Shown here: positions 1-6,224 of the stretch, piece by piece
Layout of the letters: the number at the start of each line of letters is the position of its first letter
Position numbering within the stretch: the first letter of the stretch is position 1
NCBI GenBank assembly: GCA_964537965.1
Contig: CAZIDB010000216.1
Coordinates: forward strand, 1-7,939
Direction of reading: 5' to 3'
Origin: SURF-24 sp964537965
GTDB lineage: Bacteria > Bacteroidota > Ignavibacteria > Ignavibacteriales > SURF-24
DNA length: 7,939 nt
The notes under the pieces: model-generated
What the model saw: only the letters and a program-made list of their open reading frames with translations
What the model was told of the DNA's origin: nothing
Database searches by the model: none
Made by a program: the position numbers and the translations under genes

Positions 1-42
1 AATTGGAAATTGATTATTGTGTGTTGGTTATTGAACATTTAA
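1..42. repeat. Degenerate heptanucleotide tandem repeat at window edge
   Basis: Five successive 7-base units each carry TTG at unit positions 3-5: AATTGGA, AATTGAT, TATTGTG, TGTTGGT, TATTGAA. A decayed sixth unit, CATTTAA, follows. The array touches the window start and may extend to the left. It reads as a decayed simple repeat rather than coding sequence: one frame is open from position 3 to a TGA at 81-83, but its translation resembles no family I recognise. Confidence 0.45.
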
Positions 43-79
43 TGGTTTGTAATTCCGTGGTAATTCAATTCTCCTTAAG

Positions 80-107
80 TTGACGGATGCTGAGGCGGAG
101 TGATAAT
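80..107 (+). promoter_or_regulatory. Candidate sigma-70-like promoter for the PHP phosphodiesterase gene
   Basis: TTGACG (80-85) is followed after 16 bases by GATAAT (102-107), each one mismatch from the TTGACA/TATAAT consensus. Transcription would start near 114, leaving a short leader before the signal-peptide coding region that begins around 152. Many Bacteroidota use a different promoter (TTTG / TAnnTTTG), so the match is only suggestive for this organism. Confidence 0.4.
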
Positions 108-151
108 TAAAAGACTATAAAATTAATTCTTACTTTTATACGAGTATAGCT

Positions 152-1285
152 ATAAAAAATCTTGTAACAATATTTTTTATTTTTTCATTCGGTTTAAATG
201 CTTTAGCACAGCAAACCAGGGATGAGATTAATATTCCGGATATACTTGGGTATAAAACTTTGAAATGTGATTTTCATAGCCACACTGTTTTTTCAGACGG
301 AAATGTATGGCCTGATCTTAGGGTAAGAGAAGCATTCAGAGATGGATTGGATGCAATTGCGATAACAGATCACATTGAATATCGTCCTCACAAAGATGAT
401 CTTTCAAAAAACCATAACCGGTCATTTGAGATTGCAAAGACCAAAGAGAATCAATACGACGTAATTGTTATTAAAGGTTCTGAGATAACAAGAAAAATGC
501 CTCCGGGACATTTAAATGCTTTATTCATAAAAGATAGTAATCCTATTGACACTGCCGATTTTATGACAGCAATTAAGATTGCAAAAGAACAGGGCGCTTT
601 CATTCAGTGGAATCACCCATTCTGGTTAAACCCGGTATTCCCTACAAAAGATGGTAAGCCGACATGGTTTCCAATTCATCAGGAGTTATTTGATAATCAC
701 TTGCTTGACGGAATTGAAATTGTAAATGAACGCGAATATTACCCGGATGTTTACAAATGGTGTATTGAAAACAATATTACAATAACCGGCAACTCGGATA
801 TTCATGATCCTGTAAGCTATTTCTTTGAACAGGATAAAGGTGACCACAGGCCTGTTACCCTGGTTTTTTCAAAAGAGAAATCCGAAGAAGGAATTAAGGA
901 AGCTTTATTTGCTCACCGGACTGCAGTATTTCACCATGATTCTTTATTCGGAAGAGAGGAATACCTGAGAGAAATTTTCAATAATTCAGTTAAACTTATA
1001 AAGGATAAAGCAAGCGCAAATAAAGGAGCAGATTTATATTTCCAGGTTAAAAACAATTCGGATGTTCCAATGACCTTCATCCTGGAAAAGGATGATGATG
1101 ACTATAAATGTCCGGCAAGATTATTATTGCCTGCCCAAAAGACAATTGTTTTTAGTGTAAGGCCAAAATCAAAAGATATTGCCGGGCAAAAAGAATTAAA
1201 GTTGAATTATTTTGTTAAAAATTTTCTAACCGGACCGGAAAAGTGTCTTAAAGTAGAATTCAATGTGACCACAGACTTAAAATAG
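152..1285 (+). CDS. Secreted PHP-domain phosphodiesterase, Sb-PDE type
   Basis: This is a metal-dependent PHP (polymerase and histidinol phosphatase) fold hydrolase, probably a periplasmic phosphodiesterase like the Sb-PDE family. Counting from 152 (377 residues), the metal ligands are all visible: HSH (H42, H44), D49, the TDH motif (D73, H74), E111, H120, NHP (H155) and the D216-x-H218 pair. Roughly the last 110 residues form a beta-rich C-terminal domain. The first ATG-like start (a TTG at 260) cannot be right. In-frame upstream sequence encodes a textbook signal peptide (KNLVTIFFIFSFGLNALA, then QQ) and the family's pre-motif region ending GYKTLKCDFHSH. No ATG, GTG or TTG precedes it in frame back to the stop at 104-106. 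I place the start at ATA 152, where an ATG would give a classic MKNL signal peptide; ACG 140 is the alternative. The fold is near certain; the substrate is unknown. Confidence 0.85.
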   Translation: MKNLVTIFFIFSFGLNALAQQTRDEINIPDILGYKTLKCDFHSHTVFSDGNVWPDLRVREAFRDGLDAIAITDHIEYRPHKDDLSKNHNRSFEIAKTKENQYDVIVIKGSEITRKMPPGHLNALFIKDSNPIDTADFMTAIKIAKEQGAFIQWNHPFWLNPVFPTKDGKPTWFPIHQELFDNHLLDGIEIVNEREYYPDVYKWCIENNITITGNSDIHDPVSYFFEQDKGDHRPVTLVFSKEKSEEGIKEALFAHRTAVFHHDSLFGREEYLREIFNNSVKLIKDKASANKGADLYFQVKNNSDVPMTFILEKDDDDYKCPARLLLPAQKTIVFSVRPKSKDIAGQKELKLNYFVKNFLTGPEKCLKVEFNVTTDLK

Positions 1286-1347
1286 TTCTGTTTTTTTTCG
1301 ATAATTCATTCAACAAAAAAACTTTGCAACTATCTTCCTGATTTTTT

Positions 1348-1377
1348 AGTTATTAAATAAAACTAAATTAAATAACT
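1348..1377 (+). repeat. AT-rich inverted repeat upstream of the isomerase-like gene
   Basis: AGTTATT (1348-1354) and AATAACT (1371-1377) are perfect 7-base inverted copies separated by 16 bases, ending 5 bases before the ATG at 1383. The arms are AT-rich, so chance is a real possibility. The rest of the 97-base gap after the phosphodiesterase gene (1286-1382) shows only a T-tract and an A-tract, no clear terminator and no clear Shine-Dalgarno site. Confidence 0.25.
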
Positions 1378-1382
1378 GTACT

Positions 1383-1682
1383 ATGGACAATTTCGAATAT
1401 ATGATAGACATAGAGCTGCCTGAGCTTACAAAGGAATTTATTGAATTGATTCCGGGCCAGGTTGCCATGACTAACCGCCTTATGAAGAAAGGAAAGCTGA
1501 CGAGTTATACACTTGCCCAGGATAGAACTAAATTATGGGTAACCCTGAATGCTGCATCTGAGGAAGAAGTTGTAGAGATTCTGAAATCATTTCCGATTTA
1601 CTCATATCTTAACTATAAGATCTACAAACTGGCATTTAACAATTACGTTTCAATCACTCTTCCTAAAGTATCTCTGAACTAA
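1383..1682 (+). CDS. Small muconolactone delta-isomerase-like protein
   Basis: This 99-residue cytoplasmic protein (no signal peptide) resembles the muconolactone delta-isomerase family, a dimeric ferredoxin-like alpha/beta barrel of about 90-100 residues. Matching features are the opening beta strand ending at a proline (IDIELP), a helix leading to GKL and a tyrosine near residue 42, an LW strand near residues 51-52, the helix SEEEVVEIL, and the closing segment SFPIYSYLNYKIYKLA, which parallels the family's LPLFPYMDIEVTPLA. No other beta-ketoadipate pathway genes are nearby, so aromatic degradation is not supported. Related proteins often have unknown roles as small-molecule binding or monooxygenase-like barrels. 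The ATG at 1383 is the natural start and has no obvious ribosome binding site. It lies 97 bases after the phosphodiesterase and 83 before the receptor gene. Confidence 0.65.
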   Translation: MDNFEYMIDIELPELTKEFIELIPGQVAMTNRLMKKGKLTSYTLAQDRTKLWVTLNAASEEEVVEILKSFPIYSYLNYKIYKLAFNNYVSITLPKVSLN

Positions 1683-1721
1683 ATACATCGTTAAAAATTT
1701 AAACCCGCTATTACTTTTAAA

Positions 1722-1762
1722 TGTCCAAGTCCATAATTATTAATTAGCAACCACGTTGGACA
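1722..1762 (+). promoter_or_regulatory. Inverted repeat overlapping candidate -10 box of the receptor gene
   Basis: TGTCCAA (1722-1728) and TTGGACA (1756-1762) are a perfect 7-base inverted repeat with a 27-base spacer, ending 3 bases before the receptor ATG. Inside the spacer lies CATAAT (1732-1737), one mismatch from a -10 consensus, but no good -35 box stands at the right distance. The repeat could be an operator with two half-sites or an mRNA hairpin sequestering the start codon. Both readings are inference. Confidence 0.35.
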
Positions 1763-1765
1763 AAA

Positions 1766-4207
1766 ATGAAATATTTTACCCGTAATCTCGCAATTATATT
1801 TTTTTCAATAAATATACTTATTACAGCTCAGCAGAACAGAGATAATTTTAATCAAGCTGCAAACTTTAACGGAACCGTAAGCGGAAAGGTTTTGGATTCA
1901 CAGACAAACATACCGATTGAATACGCAAATATTACAATTTACAGAAGCCGGGATTCTCAGCTTGCAAACGGAGCAGTTACAAACCAGGATGGCAGGTTTT
2001 TAATTGAAAAGGTCATGCCGGGGAAATATTCTGCAAAAATTTCCTTTATGGGCTACACAAATTTTACAATTGATTCCTTCCTTGTTACACCGAAAAGTTT
2101 AAATGTAGATCTTGGAATAATTAAGCTTTCGACTAAATCAGTATCAACTCAGGAGGTTGTAGTCACCGGTCAGAAAGATATGATTACAAATAACCTTGAT
2201 AAAAAAGTTGTAAATGTTGATGCAAACATTGCAAGTTCAGGCGGCTCAGCCCTGGATGTAATGCAAAATGTTCCGTCAGTTACTGTTGATGCCGATGGCG
2301 GAGTTGCATTAAGAGGAAGTAAAAATGTTACCTTTCTAATCGATGGCAAACCATCCGGACTTGCTGGTGTTAGTGGTTCAGATGTGCTTACTCAAATTCC
2401 CGCCAGTTCAATTGAAAGCATAGAAATAGTTACCAATCCCTCTGCAAAATATGACCCTGAAGGTACGGCAGGAATTATTAATATTGTTCTTAAAAAGAAA
2501 TCCAATCTTGGTGTTAACGGAATAGCTTCGCTTAACGCCGGAACGGGTGACAAATATAATTCTTCGCTTAACCTTAATTACCGGGGGTCAGGATTTAATA
2601 TTTATGGAAACTATGATACAAGATTTTTCAATATGATTGGTGAAGGTGTAACAAACCGCATTTCCAATTATAATGGAATAACCTCAACTCTTAATCAGCT
2701 GAGCGAAGATAACAGGAAAAATGGGATGCATAATGCCGGTATCGGACTCGACTATTTCCTTGACGATCAGAACACGTTCAGTTTTTTGTTCCGGTACAGA
2801 AACATGTCGATGGATAATAATAGCTTGCTTGACAATAAGAATTATGATGGAACTAATACACTTACACGTAACTATTCAAGAAGCAGTGAGAATAACAGGA
2901 ATATCCGTGGATTGGAATATGACCTGAACTATAAAAAAACATTTGAGAAGAAAGGCCATGAATTTATTGCAGATGTTAATTATTCTGATCACGCTGCAGA
3001 TTTTGATGGTGATATATATCAGCTTGAATCCGGTACAACATTACCGGCTTTACAGAGAAGCAATACAGACAACACACATAAAATGCTTACCTTGCAGCTT
3101 GATTACACAAATCCGATGGGGGATTTTGGAAGAATTGAAACCGGATTAAAAAGTAGTTTTAAAGATCTGACTTCGGACCAGGATTATTATGATTTTTCTT
3201 ATGATCAGAATAACTGGATAGATAATCTTTCACAGAAAAACAGGTTTGGTTTAAAAGAACAGATTCATGCTGCATATTTTATTTACTCTAATATTCTGGG
3301 AGCGATCCAGTACCAGTTGGGCATCCGTGGTGAAAAAGTATTTACAAATATCACTCAGGCTCTTAACAATACTACTTACGATAATGATTATTTCAGTTTC
3401 TACCCAACCGTTCATTTGAAAACTGAAATTTCAACCGGACAGGAAATTTCTTTGAGCTACAGTAGAAGAGTTGACAGGCCTAATAACCGCCAGCTTAATC
3501 CCCTGATTGATTATTCCGATTCTACTAATATAGTTGTCGGAAATCCTTATCTTAAACCACAATATATTAATTCTTATGAATTCGGCCATTCGGTTTTCTT
3601 CGGGAAAAATTCTTTATCATCTACCTTATTTTACCGCCAGACAGACGATGTTATAAATATGATTACTGTTCTGGAAGAAGCCGGTGTTACAAGAACCACA
3701 TTTCAGAATATTTCTAAATCAATGAACTACGGTTTAGAAGTTATAGGAAATATCCCCTTCTTTGAATGGTGGAGATTAAATGCAAACTTTTCATTTTTCA
3801 GAGCAGAGTTCAAAGGCCCTGATTTAAGTAATAATAATTACACCTGGATGACAAGAATTAATTCCAACTTCTTCCTTAGCAAAGATTTCTTTGTGCAGCT
3901 TATTGCAAACTACAATGCTCCTACAATTATGGCCCAGGGCAAAATAAAAGAACAGTATTCTGTCGACATTGCATTAAGAAAAGATTTTATGGAAGGTAAA
4001 TTGTCACTTAACTTCAGAGTAAGTGATATTTTCAAAACCCGTAATTTTAATAATGAAACATTCGGAACCGGCTTTAATACAACCAGCACCAGAACTATGG
4101 ATAGCAGAGCAGCATTCCTTGGCATTAGTTACAAGCTGAACAATTATAAATCCGACCAGGAAAAAGAACGCCGGAGAATCGACGACGGTAACATGGAAGA
4201 TTTTTAA
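1766..4207 (+). CDS. TonB-dependent receptor-like outer-membrane beta-barrel protein
   Basis: This 813-residue outer-membrane protein probably imports, or binds, a ligand with energy from TonB. In order it has a signal peptide (residues 1-21, cut before QQ), a CarboxypepD_reg-like domain (about 36-122, with GKVLD, the GRFLIEKVMPGKY turn and SFMGY), a plug domain (about 127-245, with QEVVVTG, ALDVMQNVPSV, FLIDGKP, IESIEIVTNPSAKYDPEGTAG and IINIVLKK) and an outer-membrane barrel of the OMP_b-brl_3 type to about residue 795. The barrel includes the conserved segment around YSRRVDRPNNRQLNPL and a final strand near AAFLGISYKL. A charged tail rich in K, E, R and D follows. QEVVVTG is the most likely TonB-box region. 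There is no SusD-like lipoprotein next door, so it is not a SusC partner. The ligand cannot be read from sequence. Upstream lies an inverted repeat; downstream a strong terminator closes the gene. Confidence 0.92.
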   Translation: MKYFTRNLAIIFFSINILITAQQNRDNFNQAANFNGTVSGKVLDSQTNIPIEYANITIYRSRDSQLANGAVTNQDGRFLIEKVMPGKYSAKISFMGYTNFTIDSFLVTPKSLNVDLGIIKLSTKSVSTQEVVVTGQKDMITNNLDKKVVNVDANIASSGGSALDVMQNVPSVTVDADGGVALRGSKNVTFLIDGKPSGLAGVSGSDVLTQIPASSIESIEIVTNPSAKYDPEGTAGIINIVLKKKSNLGVNGIASLNAGTGDKYNSSLNLNYRGSGFNIYGNYDTRFFNMIGEGVTNRISNYNGITSTLNQLSEDNRKNGMHNAGIGLDYFLDDQNTFSFLFRYRNMSMDNNSLLDNKNYDGTNTLTRNYSRSSENNRNIRGLEYDLNYKKTFEKKGHEFIADVNYSDHAADFDGDIYQLESGTTLPALQRSNTDNTHKMLTLQLDYTNPMGDFGRIETGLKSSFKDLTSDQDYYDFSYDQNNWIDNLSQKNRFGLKEQIHAAYFIYSNILGAIQYQLGIRGEKVFTNITQALNNTTYDNDYFSFYPTVHLKTEISTGQEISLSYSRRVDRPNNRQLNPLIDYSDSTNIVVGNPYLKPQYINSYEFGHSVFFGKNSLSSTLFYRQTDDVINMITVLEEAGVTRTTFQNISKSMNYGLEVIGNIPFFEWWRLNANFSFFRAEFKGPDLSNNNYTWMTRINSNFFLSKDFFVQLIANYNAPTIMAQGKIKEQYSVDIALRKDFMEGKLSLNFRVSDIFKTRNFNNETFGTGFNTTSTRTMDSRAAFLGISYKLNNYKSDQEKERRRIDDGNMEDF

Positions 4208-4219
4208 TTTATGTATAAT

Positions 4220-4257
4220 GTGCCCTTTTATCAGTTATAACTAAAAGGGCACTTTTT
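4220..4257 (+). terminator. Strong rho-independent terminator after the receptor gene
   Basis: An 11-base perfect stem, GTGCCCTTTTA (4220-4230) with TAAAAGGGCAC (4242-4252), encloses an 11-base loop and is followed by TTTTT (4253-4257). It begins 12 bases after the receptor stop codon. AGTTATAACT (4233-4242) is itself a palindrome spanning most of the loop. The A run on the 5' side of the right arm means weak termination on the opposite strand is also possible. Confidence 0.92.
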
Positions 4258-4324
4258 ACCAACCCGGAATTACTAAATCTTACCTTAAAAATTTTTTAAT
4301 AAAATTTTCCTCAAACTCAAACAA

Positions 4325-4372
4325 ATGATTAAATTGAATCGTCAAAATTCCAACAAATTTTTTAAGAGATGA
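4325..4372 (+). CDS. Possible 15-codon upstream ORF overlapping the DUF116 start
   Basis: ATG at 4325 opens a 15-codon frame, MIKLNRQNSNKFFKR, whose TGA (4370-4372) overlaps the ATG of the DUF116 gene (4369-4371) as ATGA. That arrangement is typical of translational coupling, and the main gene has no Shine-Dalgarno sequence at a useful distance (AAGAG directly abuts its ATG). The peptide resembles no family I know and is not obviously an attenuation leader. It may be a chance ORF in AT-rich DNA. Confidence 0.25.
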   Translation: MIKLNRQNSNKFFKR

Positions 4373-5559
4373 AGACGATAACTTATTCGCTGCTAAACGA
4401 AGGGAAAAATTCGGAAAGTTATTACAAGGACGTTACTTTATTTACAGATGCCGTATTGGAAGAAGCCGATAAAAGCATTGAACAAATTGCGGAGGGTTTT
4501 CAATTTTTTCTGATCAGAAATAAGAGCAAAGAATTACGCTCGCGCAGCGAATATATTTTTGAACTGCTAACACTCGGTGTTTTTCTAAGAATATATGAAA
4601 CCAACGCGAATAGTCTAAGTTTAATTCCTCAAAAGATTTTATCCAACCTGGTTTACTTAAGAAAAAATTATACATGGTTAAAACCTTTTATAGATCCTTT
4701 ACGTGGTATATTATCAACTTATTTCCTTAGCGGAAAAAGTAAATCCGAAAGTACACGTCTTAAAGTTGGAGTTGAAAAAGTTAAAAGCCTTGTTCTTTGG
4801 TTAGATGCTGCAGGAGAATTCAAACAGGATGTTATAAGGTTAAAACCATGGATAAATTATTTTTCATCACTTCCTGTTGATAATGCAATTAACCAGATTT
4901 TTGAATCTATAAAATTTGCCAAGTGGTTTGAGAACAAAAGTCTTGCTGTTCTTGGTAAATATACAGAGAAAGTCGAATTCTTCCTTGAATACAAACACCA
5001 AGATTATAAATGGGATGAGGATTATATCTTTTGCGGAAGAAAAAGGATTGAGTATCATCTCAATATGGTTGGCGCAGAAATAATGAACCGCGCATGGTTT
5101 GATGAGTATTCCAAAACAAAAAAGAAAGCTGTATTGCTTCCCGCATGCATGCGTGCTAAATCAAAGTTAAGATGCAAAGCTTTCTTTAACGGTATAGATT
5201 ACTCCTGTAGTCATTGTACTCCATCCTGCCGTGTAAACCAGTTTACAAAATATGGTGAGGCTCATGGTTTTGGCGTTTTCATGATTCCGCACTCAACAGA
5301 TTTTACCAAGTGGCTTAAAAGACGGGCCGGGGATAAAGACACCGGAATAATCGGTGTAACATGCGTATTAAATTTAATGACAGGCGGCTGGGAGGCTAAA
5401 TCTCTTGGAATACAGATCAACTGTATACTGCTTGATTACTGCGGATGCAAAAACCATTGGGATAAGAAAGGATTTCCTACTGATATAAATATTCTCGAGT
5501 TAAAAAGAAAGTTAAAACTAAAAAGCAGCGACGAGATTGTTATAAACAATTCCAGATGA
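4369..5559 (+). CDS. DUF116 family cysteine-rich protein with long N-terminal helical region
   Basis: This 396-residue cytoplasmic protein of unknown function carries a C-terminal DUF116 domain (about residues 250-365). The family hallmark is visible as LLPAC (C260), then C269, the cluster C280-x2-C283-x3-C287, C332 in GVTCVLNLMTGGWE, and C352 and the CGC motif C358/C360 of LLDYCGCKNHW near the end. Such a pattern suggests binding of a metal or an iron-sulfur cluster, an inference from cysteine spacing. The first 200 or so residues are mostly helical, rich in K, L and F, without clear membrane spans, and I recognise no domain there. The gene stands alone after a strong terminator and runs into oppositely oriented genes, so neighbours give no clue to its role. 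The ATG at 4369 is preceded directly by AAGAG and overlapped by a short upstream ORF. Confidence 0.8.
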   Translation: MKTITYSLLNEGKNSESYYKDVTLFTDAVLEEADKSIEQIAEGFQFFLIRNKSKELRSRSEYIFELLTLGVFLRIYETNANSLSLIPQKILSNLVYLRKNYTWLKPFIDPLRGILSTYFLSGKSKSESTRLKVGVEKVKSLVLWLDAAGEFKQDVIRLKPWINYFSSLPVDNAINQIFESIKFAKWFENKSLAVLGKYTEKVEFFLEYKHQDYKWDEDYIFCGRKRIEYHLNMVGAEIMNRAWFDEYSKTKKKAVLLPACMRAKSKLRCKAFFNGIDYSCSHCTPSCRVNQFTKYGEAHGFGVFMIPHSTDFTKWLKRRAGDKDTGIIGVTCVLNLMTGGWEAKSLGIQINCILLDYCGCKNHWDKKGFPTDINILELKRKLKLKSSDEIVINNSR

Positions 5560-5722
5560 TAACAACTCACCATCCCCGCAGTTATTTATCAGAGGTTACG
5601 ATACTTAATACTTTTTTTACAACTAATATTCCGAAATTTCCCGTTTTCTTTTTGTTTCTGAATTCTCATCCAGGCAGTATCGGCATAAGTTCTTAATCTT
5701 ATTCTTACTCTTAATCATTCTT
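5560..5722. other. Convergent intergenic gap without a clear terminator
   Basis: The DUF116 gene and the DinB gene end toward each other here. The gap holds a T7 tract near 5612-5618, a weak 6-base inverted repeat (TGATAA 5557-5562 with TTATCA 5586-5591) and the start of an 18-base tandem repeat. I find no GC-rich stem followed by a T run for either strand, and no small ORF or RNA gene. Confidence 0.6.
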
Positions 5723-5734
5723 TTACTCTTGCTC
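5691..5734. repeat. 18-base imperfect tandem repeat spanning the DinB stop codon
   Basis: Unit 1 (5691-5708) is TCTTAATCTTATTCTTAC, unit 2 (5709-5726) is TCTTAATCATTCTTTTAC with four differences, and a partial third unit (TCTTGCTC) covers 5727-5734. Read on the minus strand, the repeat covers the last three DinB codons and its TAA stop (5725-5723). It then supplies four further in-frame TAA codons within the next 13 codons. Confidence 0.55.
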
Positions 5735-6211
5735 AAAGTCCACTCTTTCAAGGAATCTATTAATCTGCCTTGTATGCCTTAAGATATGAACGATTGCATG
5801 CTCAAGAAGCTGTTCGATATCGTAGATGCCTTTCCATCTTGTTTTTATCTTTATCTCAAGAATCTCATCATCGCTCATTTCCCATTTACCTTCAAGTGTT
5901 TGAATGGTATATCTTATAAGAGCATTCAACCGGATAATTGCTTCTTCAATGCTAAGTAGTTTTCTTTCCGGGCTGGTTTTTTCAATATCGAATTTATCCC
6001 GCAAATAATTTGCATAACCAAAACCCGAGTTTACAACATGAGAAACTATAGTCTGAATTGATCTGCAGTCTTCATCCTGCGTTTTCTCATCAATTATTTT
6101 CTCATAAATTTCACCGGGAGTATTTCCAATAAAAGAACTGAATTCAATTATATGTTTTTCATAGATATCCATCAATGCACCAATGGCACCTTTACGATAA
6201 GTATTATTCAT
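5723..6211 (-). CDS. DinB-family (four-helix bundle) protein
   Basis: This 162-residue cytoplasmic protein fits the DinB/YfiT-like family, four-helix bundles that bind a divalent metal through three histidines. Some act as thiol-dependent transferases; most have no known substrate. The ligands appear as H58 in QTIVSHVV and as H142 and H146 in HAIVHILRHTRQI, the usual HxxxH-xx-Q-I pattern of the last helix. Length and helix spacing match the family. The start at 6211 is supported by AGAGG (6224-6220) 8 bases upstream, and that site overlaps the TAG stop of the YciI-like gene, which ends 11 bases before this ATG. The two genes are therefore probably co-transcribed and translationally coupled. 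The name is structural: it is unrelated to DNA polymerase IV. Confidence 0.82.
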   Translation of the reverse strand: MNNTYRKGAIGALMDIYEKHIIEFSSFIGNTPGEIYEKIIDEKTQDEDCRSIQTIVSHVVNSGFGYANYLRDKFDIEKTSPERKLLSIEEAIIRLNALIRYTIQTLEGKWEMSDDEILEIKIKTRWKGIYDIEQLLEHAIVHILRHTRQINRFLERVDFEQE

Positions 6212-6219
6212 TCCAGATT

Positions 6220-6224
6220 CCTCT
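6220..6224 (-). promoter_or_regulatory. DinB ribosome binding site overlapping the YciI stop codon
   Basis: AGAGG on the minus strand sits 8 bases before the DinB ATG and shares bases with the TAG stop (6225-6223) of the gene upstream. This decides the DinB start and suggests that ribosomes finishing YciI re-initiate on DinB. Confidence 0.6.

Noticed and set aside
3..83. Open frame at the left edge as the tail of a gene
   Set aside because: The sequence is a 7-base-phased simple repeat at its start, and the translation matches no family.
260..262. TTG at 260 as the start of the PHP phosphodiesterase
   Set aside because: It would remove the in-frame signal peptide and the conserved segment just before the HSH metal motif.
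1290..1321. T-tract and A-tract pair after the phosphodiesterase gene as a terminator
   Set aside because: GTTTTTTT and AAAAAAAC could pair, but the stem is nearly pure A-T and no T run follows it.
2721..3149. Two 68-codon plus-strand frames inside the receptor gene
   Set aside because: They are out-of-frame shadows of a full-length, well-matched receptor and resemble no family.
3910..4125. 71-codon minus-strand frame opposite the receptor 3' end
   Set aside because: It is antisense to conserved barrel codons, with no ribosome site or recognisable product.
4867..5058. 63-codon minus-strand frame opposite the DUF116 gene
   Set aside because: It is an AT-rich antisense shadow of a well-supported gene.
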